Positions 7,532 to 15,741 of a stretch of 15,741 nucleotides of DNA are shown piece after piece. This DNA is from an uncultured Rhodospirillales bacterium (GTDB lineage Bacteria; Pseudomonadota; Alphaproteobacteria; Acetobacterales; Acetobacteraceae): assembly GCA_903928045.1 (NCBI GenBank), contig CAIYPH010000343.1, positions 1 to 15,741 on the forward strand, written 5' to 3'. The notes under the pieces are model-generated. The model made no database searches, had not been told where the DNA came from, and saw only the letters and a list, made by a program, of their open reading frames with translations. Numbering within the stretch: position 1 is the stretch's first letter; the number at the start of each line of letters is the position of its first letter. The position numbers and the translations under genes were made by a program.

Positions 7532-7606
7532 TGGCTTCGCGCCTCCCCGGGAGCGCACAAAACAAACGAATGAAAGTTTTTTGTTTCTTTTTTTCAAAAA
7601 AGAACC
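7490..7606. repeat. Compound AT-rich palindromic element, copy B
   Basis: Same architecture as the element at 1638-1778. A left hairpin has arms 7494-7502 and 7505-7513 (CTTCTTTTT / AAAAAGAAG). An outer pair, CAAAAACTTTC (7514-7524) with GAAAGTTTTTTG (7572-7583), differs by one bulged base. A right hairpin has arms 7585-7593 and 7596-7604 (TTCTTTTTT / AAAAAAGAA). The GC-rich spacer holds TTGGCTT (7531-7537) and CCTCCCCGGGAG (7542-7553). These match the spacer of copy A read on its minus strand (TTGGCTT, CCTCTCGGGA), so the two copies lie in opposite orientation. The left third overlaps the coding start of acylase 1, and the spacer contains that gene's RBS on the minus strand. Confidence 0.8.
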
Positions 7607-7620
7607 TCTTTCTTCCCCCT

Positions 7621-9936
7621 TCATCCCGGCAGCAGCCGGATCACCAGCTCCGCCGCCGCATCCACCGCCGCCTTCGAAAAAGGCAGCGGAACGTATTCCC
7701 CTGCCGCCCATTTCGGCGCGAGGTCCTCGTAGTGGGACGAGCGCGGATCGCCGGACTGGCCGGGGGCGTTGATGCACATCGAGGCATCCCAATTGCCGAC
7801 ATCGCACACCATGCGGAACGAGGCCCCGGCGGTGACGCGGAAATCCGAGCCGCGATAGGTGGCGTTCATCGGCGTCGAGCCGGAACCGCCCTTGGGCAGC
7901 GGGCCGACGCTTTTGAAATCCGTCATCAAATCGGCGAGCGGGTGTTCGAAATAGCCGTGATGCAGCTTGCCCCAACTCCACCAGGCCGTGTGCTCGCCCT
8001 GGCGCGCCCGCATATCCACCACCGCGGCGCGCAGCGTCTCCAGCAGCATGGCATCGCGATCACCAAGGCGCGGATCGGCGGCTTCGAGCGCGGCGAGGAT
8101 GGTGTCCATGTCGCCAGGCACCATCAGCGGCCGCAGGTCGGGATCGGGGCACAGCTTATCGAGCACCGCGGGCTTGAGGCACTTTGTCCACCATACCTCG
8201 AACAAAGCGGCGCCGGCGCTGTCGCGGCCGAGATGCTCGTCCCACTCCGCCAGCAGGTCGAGCCCGGTCTTGATGTCGGCCTCGCCGGTCAGCTTCGCCA
8301 GCAGTGCTTTCAGACGGCGGCCGGGGATGGAGACGTCATCGGTTTGCAGCGCCATGGAATCGGCCAGGGTGTGGGCGGGTTGGGCGTCCAGCACCTCGTG
8401 GATGCGGCTGGTGCGCGAGCGCTCCGCCCATTCGAAGCCGAGCTTGCGCTCGCGGTAGGGGTAGTTGTCCGGCAGGTTCATCTCATTCGCGGTGGCGAAA
8501 TATCCCTTGGCCGGGTTCACCTCGCGCGGCAGGTCCCCGAAGGGGTGGAAGCCCTGCCACTCGTAGCGCCCATCGCCGGGCACCGGCAGCAGCCCGTCCC
8601 AGTTTGGCCGGATCGGCGTGCGCCCGGCGGCATACCAGGCGATATTGCCGGCGACATCGGCATAGACGTGGTTGACCGAGGGGGTAGCCCAGCCCTCCAG
8701 GGAATTCTCGTATTCCGCGAGCGAGCCGGCCTGCATGTATCCGAGGCTGGTGAGATAGGCCGAGGCCCCCGGCTCGAACCACACGGAACGTACGGCATAG
8801 GCGAGGTGACGCTCGGCATCCTCGAACACCACCGGGCCATGGCGAGTGAATTTCAGCGTGACGGTCTGGTCCGCCTGGCCGCGCACCGCGATGGTCTCGG
8901 TCACCACCCGCATCTCCTCCCAGCCCTCGCCGTAGCGGTAGCGATCGGGGTTCTCCGGGTCGGTCGCGTAGACGTAGAGGTCCTCCTGGTCCATCGGGAA
9001 GATGGTGAGGCTGAAGGCGCAATGGTCGTTATGGCCGAGCGAGACGCCGGGCACTGCGGGCTCGCCGGCGCCGATCACGTCGATGCCAGGCCCGGTGAGG
9101 TGCACCAGCCAGCGCAGCGAGGGCAGGGCATGGGCGCGGTGCGGGTCGCTGGCCAGGATCGGGCGTCCGGTCTCGGTGCGCGATGCGGCGACGGCCCAGT
9201 TGTTGGAGCCTTGCAGATAGACGTCGCCGAGATCATCCACCCGGGTCCAGTTCCAGGCATTATCGAGCGTGGCCATCATGCGGGCGTGGCTGAAATCGAG
9301 CCGGGCGGTGGCGAGCTTGAAGACGTCCAGCACCTTGGGCGGAATCGCGGCCCAATCGACGCCCTCGGGGATCTCGGTCTCCCATGGCGGCTCGATGGAG
9401 CGGCGGGCGAGATCGACGGCGAGATCGCCCTTGGCCAGCACCTGGGCACGGGCGACCTCGGAGAGCACGTTGCGCACCAGCCCGTGGCTGCGGATTCGCA
9501 CCGCATCCTCTGCCGTCCAGCGCTCGGGCTTGGTGCCCATGGCGGCGAATTCCGGGGCGAGCAAAGCCGGCTGCGCCTCGCAACGGTCGATCCAGGCATT
9601 GATGCCGGCGGCGAAGGCCTCGGTGATCGCCCTTGCATCGGGGATGGCGTAGGAGGCCCACTCCGCCGCCATATCACCGCGATAGAGGAACAGGCGGGAG
9701 GCGCGATCCTGCGCCAGGAAGCCCGGCCCGAAATCGGCCGCGAGCCGCCCGAGGCCGCGCTTGCGCCAGAGATCGAGCTGCCACAGCCGCTCGCGGGCGG
9801 CCGCAAAGCCCTGGGCAAAGAACACGTCATGGCGGGTGGCGGCGCGGATATGCGGGATGCCGTTACGGTCCATCACGATCTCGGCCGGCTGTTCAAGTCC
9901 GGGGGTGGCGATGTCGATGATAACTGGGTCGGGCAT
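7621..9936 (-). CDS. Penicillin acylase family protein 2 (Ntn hydrolase), no signal peptide
   Basis: 771 aa. The predicted nucleophile is S244 in LQGSNNWAV, preceded by Gly as needed for self-cleavage into an alpha chain (1-243) and a beta chain (244-771). Family marks follow: ASDPHRAH, LGHND, the Asn-containing SGSTPMNAT late in the beta chain (a candidate for the oxyanion-hole Asn), and a C-terminal GNWDAS block with PGQSG (725-729) and SHYEDLAPKW. The N-terminus MPDPVIIDIATPG has no signal peptide, unlike the paralogue immediately downstream, so it probably works in the cytoplasm on imported substrate. GGAGG lies eight to nine bases before the ATG at 9936, and there is no longer plausible start. 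It is the first gene of the minus-strand unit and diverges from the Dpp-type importer. A role in hydrolysing imported amides or acyl-amino acids is likely; quorum-signal acylase activity is an alternative. Confidence 0.9.
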   Translation of the reverse strand: MPDPVIIDIATPGLEQPAEIVMDRNGIPHIRAATRHDVFFAQGFAAARERLWQLDLWRKRGLGRLAADFGPGFLAQDRASRLFLYRGDMAAEWASYAIPDARAITEAFAAGINAWIDRCEAQPALLAPEFAAMGTKPERWTAEDAVRIRSHGLVRNVLSEVARAQVLAKGDLAVDLARRSIEPPWETEIPEGVDWAAIPPKVLDVFKLATARLDFSHARMMATLDNAWNWTRVDDLGDVYLQGSNNWAVAASRTETGRPILASDPHRAHALPSLRWLVHLTGPGIDVIGAGEPAVPGVSLGHNDHCAFSLTIFPMDQEDLYVYATDPENPDRYRYGEGWEEMRVVTETIAVRGQADQTVTLKFTRHGPVVFEDAERHLAYAVRSVWFEPGASAYLTSLGYMQAGSLAEYENSLEGWATPSVNHVYADVAGNIAWYAAGRTPIRPNWDGLLPVPGDGRYEWQGFHPFGDLPREVNPAKGYFATANEMNLPDNYPYRERKLGFEWAERSRTSRIHEVLDAQPAHTLADSMALQTDDVSIPGRRLKALLAKLTGEADIKTGLDLLAEWDEHLGRDSAGAALFEVWWTKCLKPAVLDKLCPDPDLRPLMVPGDMDTILAALEAADPRLGDRDAMLLETLRAAVVDMRARQGEHTAWWSWGKLHHGYFEHPLADLMTDFKSVGPLPKGGSGSTPMNATYRGSDFRVTAGASFRMVCDVGNWDASMCINAPGQSGDPRSSHYEDLAPKWAAGEYVPLPFSKAAVDAAAELVIRLLPG

Positions 9937-10047
9937 TCTCTATCCTCCGCTAAGTGCCACAGGGTTTCACGCCGCTGCCCGATGGACAAGCGGGGGGAGC
10001 GATGGCCTACTCCGCGCCATCGCGTCATCTGCATCGGGGATTGCACC
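9937..10047. promoter_or_regulatory. Divergent intergenic region, shared promoter/operator region of both units
   Basis: This 111-bp gap separates the start codons of acylase 2 (minus) and the family 5 binding protein (plus), so promoters for both units must lie here or within coding sequence. I see no convincing -35/-10 pair. Its only strong structure is the inverted repeat at 9999-10023. The outer ends hold good ribosome sites: GGAGG on the minus strand near 9942-9946 and GGGGA at 10036-10040 on the plus strand. No regulator gene is adjacent. Confidence 0.6.
9999..10023. promoter_or_regulatory. Perfect 8-bp inverted repeat with 9-nt spacer (candidate operator or leader hairpin)
   Basis: GCGATGGC (9999-10006) and GCCATCGC (10016-10023) are perfect complements separated by nine bases. 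The repeat lies in the divergent intergenic region, 24 bases before the start codon of the binding-protein gene. Spacing of about 17 bp between half-site centres would suit a dimeric regulator covering both promoters. It could instead form a hairpin in the plus-strand leader. Which of these applies cannot be decided from sequence. Confidence 0.4.
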
Positions 10048-11616
10048 ATGAGCCAGTCGTTCGGATCTTTCGGCCGCCGCAGCGCACTCGCCGGCGGCAC
10101 CGCCCTTTCGCTGTTTGGCGCCTCCGCCGAGGCGGCCGGGCGCACCCGCTACATCACCGCCAACAACAACCCGTACGACATCCTCGACCCGCATCAGGTG
10201 TTCGACATCGGCCGCATCGCCATCCGGCTGAACATGTATGACGCCCTGGTGCGCTGGGTGGATAATCCTCCGAAGCTCGAAATGTGGCTGGCCGAAAAGG
10301 TGGATATCTCCGCCGATGGCCTTGTTTACACCTTCAAACTCCGCGCCGCGAAATTCCACGACGGCAGCCCGCTCACGGCGGAGGACGTGGTGTGGTCGAT
10401 GGAACGCATCCTGGCGCTGAAAAAGGGCGCCTACGGCCTGTTCTCCGACGTGGTGAAGCCCGGCACCACCAAGGCTATCGACCCCTCCACCGTGCGGTTC
10501 ACCCTCGCCAAGCCCTTCGCCGTGTTCATGGCGGTGCTCTCCGAATTGTGGGTGGTGAACAGCAAAGTGGTGAAATCCCACGAGAAGGATGGCGACTGGG
10601 GCGCCGAGTGGCTCACCCGCAACGAGGCCGGCTCCGGCGGCTATCGCCTGCGCCGGTTTGACCCCGCGATCGGCTTCCAGGCCGAGCGCTTCGAGGGCCA
10701 CTTCATGCCCTTCGGCAAGGGCGCGGTGGATGACGCCGATTTCCGCGTCTCCATGGAAACCGCCACCCGCGTGCTCGGCATGATCAAGGGCGAATTCACC
10801 ACCACCGACGGCTACATGCCGGCGGAGCAGGTGCAGCGGATGAAGGAGAGCGGCAACGTCTGGTTCAAGGAGGCGGAGAGCATCCGCACCTTCTATTTCA
10901 TCATGAACCACGCCAAGGCGCCGATGAACGACGTCAACCTCCGGCGCGCCATCTCCTGCATGTTCGACTACGAGGGCTTCAACAACAACATCCTCGGCGG
11001 CACCGTCGTGCGGAACCCCGGCATCATCCCCAACCCGATGTGGGGCGCGCCGAAGGACCTCAAGGGCTACAGCTACGATATCGACAAGGCGAAGTGGTAT
11101 CTCGCCCAGGTGAAGGAGAAGCTCCGCACCATCCAGATCGGCGCCATGGCCGGCTATCCGCAATCCGAGCAGGCCGCCCAGATGCTGCAGGCCGGCGCCG
11201 CCAAGGCGGGGCTCGACATCAAGGTGGTCGCCGAGCCCTACACCACCATCGCCCCCAAGCTCGACGACCCCGAGCGCGCGCATGACCTGGTGCCCCTGTG
11301 GCGCAGCGCCTACTTCGCCGACCCGCATAACTGGACCGGCTTCCTGTTCAACTCCAAGAACTTCAAGTCGGGCAATGCGAGCTTCTACAAGAACCCCCGC
11401 ATCGACGAACTGACCGACGCCGCTTTGGTGATCACCGACCAGGAAAAGCGCCGCCCGCTCTACGAGGAGGTTTCGCGCATCCTGGTCGAGGATGCCGTCG
11501 GCCTGTTCGTCAACAACACCAAGTTCTACGGGCCCTCTGGCAAGGGCGTGAAGTCGGTGCGCTTCTGCCCGATCGGCGATACGCAGGACCTCCGGTGGAT
11601 TGAAATGAACACCTGA
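10048..11616 (+). CDS. Dipeptide/oligopeptide-type ABC transporter substrate-binding protein (SBP family 5, DppA/OppA-like)
   Basis: 522 aa, the normal size for family 5 binding proteins. The ATG at 10048 is seven bases after GGGGA. The N-terminus has a twin-arginine motif (FGRRSALAGG), a short hydrophobic core (TALSLFGASA) and a cleavage region around ASAEAAG (residues 25-31), so Tat export is likely. The mature chain shows the family signature KFHDGSPLTAEDVVWSMERI (starting about residue 106) and, later, NDVNLRRAISCMFDYEGF and GYSYDIDKAKWYL. An open frame continues more than 2 kb upstream, but it is antisense to acylase 2 and is not part of this gene. It is the first gene of the plus-strand importer unit; the permease follows after 6 nt. 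Ligands of this family include di- and oligopeptides, nickel, haem, opines and some oligosaccharides. The acylases next door suggest an amide- or peptide-like ligand (inference). Confidence 0.95.
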   Translation: MSQSFGSFGRRSALAGGTALSLFGASAEAAGRTRYITANNNPYDILDPHQVFDIGRIAIRLNMYDALVRWVDNPPKLEMWLAEKVDISADGLVYTFKLRAAKFHDGSPLTAEDVVWSMERILALKKGAYGLFSDVVKPGTTKAIDPSTVRFTLAKPFAVFMAVLSELWVVNSKVVKSHEKDGDWGAEWLTRNEAGSGGYRLRRFDPAIGFQAERFEGHFMPFGKGAVDDADFRVSMETATRVLGMIKGEFTTTDGYMPAEQVQRMKESGNVWFKEAESIRTFYFIMNHAKAPMNDVNLRRAISCMFDYEGFNNNILGGTVVRNPGIIPNPMWGAPKDLKGYSYDIDKAKWYLAQVKEKLRTIQIGAMAGYPQSEQAAQMLQAGAAKAGLDIKVVAEPYTTIAPKLDDPERAHDLVPLWRSAYFADPHNWTGFLFNSKNFKSGNASFYKNPRIDELTDAALVITDQEKRRPLYEEVSRILVEDAVGLFVNNTKFYGPSGKGVKSVRFCPIGDTQDLRWIEMNT

Positions 11617-11622
11617 GCCGCC

Positions 11623-12624
11623 ATGCGCCTGCTCGCGCTGGCATTGCGGCGGTTCCTCTGGATGCCGCCGACTTTGCTTGGCCTCACGCTGATCGTCTTC
11701 TCGGTCTCGCACGTCATCCCCTCCGACCCCGCGAGGGTGTTGGCGGGCGAGAACGCGCCGCAGGAGCAGGTCGAGGCGCTCAGGCGCAAAGTCGGCCTCG
11801 ACAAGCCCTTGCCCCAGCAATTCGTCCGCTACGTGACGGACGTCGTCGGCGGCAATATGGGCGTCAGCCTCTACACCCAGCGCCCCGTCGCCACCGATCT
11901 GGTCGAGCGGCTGCCGGCGACCTTCGAGCTGGCGCTGTTCGCCATCACGCTGGCCGTGCTGATCGGACTGCCGCTCGGCGTGGTCTCGGCGCTCTACCGC
12001 AACACCTGGCTTGATCACAGCGTTCGCCTCGTCACCATCGCCGGGCTCGCGATGGCGGCGTTCTGGCTGGCGATCCTGCTGCAACTCCTGTTCTCGATGC
12101 AGTGGAACCTCACCCCCGTGCAAGGCCGCATCGACGGATGGGGGCCGGACCCGATCACCGGGTTCTACACCGTGGATGCGCTGATCCGCGGCGACATCGA
12201 TACCTTCCTCACCTCGCTGCGCTATCTGTTCCTGCCGATGATCACCCTCGCCATCCCCGCCATGGCCACCATCGTGCGCTTCACCCGCGCCGGGGTGCTG
12301 AACGTGATGAACAGCAATTTCGTGTTCTACCAGGCCGCCATGGGGCTCCCGCGCCGGGTGGTGATCTGGAAATACATCCTCCGCGCCGCCCTCATCGGCA
12401 CCCTCACTCAGATCGGCCTGGTGTTCGGCAATCTGCTCGCCGGCGCCGTGGTGGTGGAAACGGTGTTCTCCTGGCCCGGCCTCGGCACCTACGCCTACAA
12501 CTCCATCCTGCAATCCGACTACAACGCCATCATGGGTTTCACCTTGTTCACCGGCTCGGTCTTCATCGGCATGAACCTCCTGGTCGATATCGCCCAGGCC
12601 GTGCTGGACCCGCGCGGAAGATGA
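11623..12624 (+). CDS. Dpp/Opp-type ABC transporter permease 1 (DppB-like)
   Basis: 333 aa inner-membrane permease. It opens with the classic DppB-type first helix (RRFLWMPPTLLGLTLIVFSVSHVIPSDPAR) and a long periplasmic loop containing GLDKPLPQQFVRY and GNMGVSLYTQRPV. Hydrophobic segments follow at about 102-123, 137-158, 202-218, 257-282 and 304-325. The ATPase-contacting loop is at about 235-255 (FYQAAMGLPRRVVIWKY), a form of the EAA motif. The end, with VETVFSWPGLGTY and NLLVDIAQAVLDPRGR, is diagnostic of this permease class. No strong RBS is visible; the start lies only 6 nt after the upstream stop, so reinitiation or coupling is likely. The stop overlaps the next start in an ATGA. It forms the translocation channel with the next gene product. 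Confidence 0.95.
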   Translation: MRLLALALRRFLWMPPTLLGLTLIVFSVSHVIPSDPARVLAGENAPQEQVEALRRKVGLDKPLPQQFVRYVTDVVGGNMGVSLYTQRPVATDLVERLPATFELALFAITLAVLIGLPLGVVSALYRNTWLDHSVRLVTIAGLAMAAFWLAILLQLLFSMQWNLTPVQGRIDGWGPDPITGFYTVDALIRGDIDTFLTSLRYLFLPMITLAIPAMATIVRFTRAGVLNVMNSNFVFYQAAMGLPRRVVIWKYILRAALIGTLTQIGLVFGNLLAGAVVVETVFSWPGLGTYAYNSILQSDYNAIMGFTLFTGSVFIGMNLLVDIAQAVLDPRGR

Positions 12625-13449
12625 AGACGCTGCGCCGTCTCATGCGCGACCGGGCGCTGGTGACCGGCATGGTGATCGTGTCGGCCCTCGTGCTCGCCGC
12701 CATTTTCGCCACCCCCCTCTCCAACTTCCCCAGCCACGTCACCGGGTTCGACCCCGCCTTCCGCTTGAAGCCACCCGGCGAAGTGTTCTGGCTCGGCACC
12801 GACCGCATGGGGGCGGACCTCTATTCCCGCCTCCTGTTCGGCGCCCGGCTCACCATCCTGATCTCCGTCACCGCCACTGCGGTTGCCGTGCTGATCGGCG
12901 TGCCGATGGGGCTGATCGCCGGGTATTTCGACCGCTGGTACAGCGACCTCCTGATGCGCATCTCCGACGTCTTCCTCGCCGTCCCGCAGATCGTGCTGGC
13001 GATCGCCATCGCACAGACCCTGGGGCCAGCGATCCAGAACGTCATCCTCGCCCTCTCCGCCACCTACTGGCCGTTCTGGGCGCGCATCGTCTATGCCGAG
13101 ACCCGCTCGCTCCGCAACGAGGTGTTCATCGAGGCCGCCATCGCCATGGGCGCCTCGCCGCTGCGGGTGATGGTGCTTCACGTGCTGCCCTCCATCGCCT
13201 CCTCCATCATCGTCCGCACCACCATTGGCATGGGCGCCACCATCCTCGCCGCCGCCTCCCTCGGCTTCCTCGGCCTCGGCGCCCCGCCGCCCACCCCGGA
13301 ATGGGGAAGGATGATCGCCGAGAGCCGCGAATTCCTGCCCCAGGCCTGGTGGTATGCCACCGCGCCGGGCATCGCCATTCTCCTCGTCGTCATGGGCTTC
13401 AACCTCCTTGGCGACGGGCTGCGCGACGCGATCGACCCCAGGATCCGCC

Positions 13450-13460
<11 letters not shown>
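12621..13460 (+). CDS. Dpp/Opp-type ABC transporter permease 2 (DppC-like)
   Basis: 279 aa. It has an N-terminal helix (about 13-31), then the DppC hallmark WLGTDRMGADLYSRLLFGAR (57-76), in which the LGTD-G-D pattern is conserved. Four or so further membrane segments follow. The EAA loop at 171-190 (EAAIAMGASPLRVMVLHVLP) is canonical and docks on the ATPases. SLGFLGLGAPPPTPEWG (213-229) and NLLGDGLRDAIDPR (261-274) complete the signature. It starts at the ATG within the ATGA overlap with permease 1. It reads through the GTG start of ATPase 1 and ends 11 nt inside that gene, so the proteins are probably made in fixed ratio. It pairs with the DppB-like permease to form the membrane channel. Confidence 0.95.
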
Positions 13461-15394
<1,934 letters not shown>

Positions 15395-15398
<4 letters not shown>

Positions 15399-15741
15399 AC
15401 AAAGTTGCCATCGTTACCGGCGGCGCGCGGGGCATTGGGCGGGGATGCGCGCATGCTTTGGCGGAGAAGGGGCTGGATATCGCGATTGTCGACCTGCTCC
15501 CCGCTGAAGCGGAACGCACCATTGGCGAACTGACCGCGATGGGCCGCGTCGCCCGCTTTTATGCGGCTGACGTGGCGGAGTATGCTCGGGCGGAGGAGGT
15601 GGTCGGGCAGATCGCGGCCGATTTCGGACGGATCGACGTGCTGGTGAACAATGCCGGGCGGGGCAACCCCAAAGGGATATTGGAGATCAGCGAGGAGGAA
15701 TTCGATCGGACGATCGATGTGAACCTCAAATCCTGCTTCAA
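15395..15741 (+). CDS. Short-chain dehydrogenase/reductase (SDR), partial, N-terminal 115 residues
   Basis: The first 115 residues are present; the gene runs off the right edge. The Rossmann fold start is clear: VAIVTGGARGIGRG holds the TGxxxGxG cofactor motif (8-15). D33 after the second strand (AIVDLLP) suggests NAD(H) rather than NADP(H). AADV (58-61) and LVNNAGRG (83-90) are the usual adenine-pocket and NNAG motifs. N110 (IDVNLK) matches the structural/catalytic Asn; the Tyr-x3-Lys active site lies beyond the edge. It overlaps the upstream ATPase gene by ATGA and has GGAGAGG as ribosome site, so it belongs to the importer operon. It probably oxidises or reduces a hydroxyl or keto group of the imported compound or its product. 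Substrate unknown. Confidence 0.93.

Noticed and set aside
7494..7604. Rho-independent terminator between the two acylases
   Set aside because: The hairpins are almost pure A/T with two-base loops and no GC stem followed by a T run; the structure matches a repeat element better.
7532..7981. Upstream extension of acylase 1 into the 3' part of acylase 2
   Set aside because: The extra 150 residues are an out-of-frame reading of the acylase 2 gene and element B; the RBS and signal peptide favour 7531.
7501..10047. Very long plus-strand open frame (about 850 codons) antisense to acylase 2 and in frame with the family 5 binding protein
   Set aside because: It mirrors codon structure of the GC-rich acylase gene on the other strand, and its translation is low-complexity, rich in G, R, H and A, with no family motif. 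The binding protein has its own RBS and signal peptide at 10048.
9967..12513. Minus-strand open frame of about 848 codons opposite the binding protein and permease genes
   Set aside because: Translation is rich in E, H, G and D with no recognisable domain, and it is opposite two genes with clear family signatures. It is an expected antisense by-product of high GC.

Overview
The window is a dense, GC-rich piece of a bacterial chromosome or large replicon. Base composition, two Tat-type signal peptides, Dpp/CUT1-type importers and AT-rich 'KVFC(F/S)FFSKK'-type intergenic repeats suggest an alphaproteobacterium, most likely an Acetobacteraceae/Rhodospirillales member. That placement is inferred from style; no rRNA or other marker gene is present. 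It reads as a catabolic island made of two divergent transcription units. Hardly any DNA is non-coding: the largest gaps are 1601-1785 (185 bp) and 9937-10047 (111 bp), and no gene-free stretch exceeds 300 bp.

Minus-strand unit, in transcription order from about 9936 down to the left edge: a cytosolic penicillin-acylase-family Ntn hydrolase (7621-9936); a second, apparently exported penicillin-acylase-family enzyme (5177-7531); a class IV PLP aminotransferase (4245-5114); an enolase-superfamily (MR/MLE) enzyme (3055-4194); a CUT1-type sugar-binding lipoprotein-like/Tat-exported solute-binding protein (1786-3027); a second, distinct enolase-superfamily enzyme (491-1600); and the start of a MalF/UgpA-like sugar permease that runs off the left edge (1-491). 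The second permease and the ATPase of this importer are presumably beyond the edge.

Plus-strand unit, from 10048 to the right edge: a complete Dpp/Opp-type importer (family 5 solute-binding protein, two permeases, two ATPases, 10048-15398) followed by the start of a short-chain dehydrogenase/reductase (15395 to the edge). The genes are coupled by ATGA overlaps, one 11-nt overlap with a GTG start, and one 6-nt gap.

Together the genes suggest uptake and breakdown of amide-linked compounds, for example N-acyl or acid-sugar/amino-acid conjugates. Two importers of unrelated classes would bring in substrates. Acylases in two compartments would split the amide. The aminotransferase would remove the amino group, and the enolase-superfamily enzymes plus the SDR would process the (sugar-)acid carbon skeleton. 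This pathway is inference; the substrate is not readable from sequence.

The most unusual points are (i) two related compound palindromic elements at about 1638-1778 and 7490-7606, in opposite orientation, one of which seems to supply the start codon, RBS and signal-peptide N-region of an acylase; (ii) two enolase-superfamily enzymes that keep the metal ligands but have non-standard acid/base residues; and (iii) the exported/cytosolic acylase pair.
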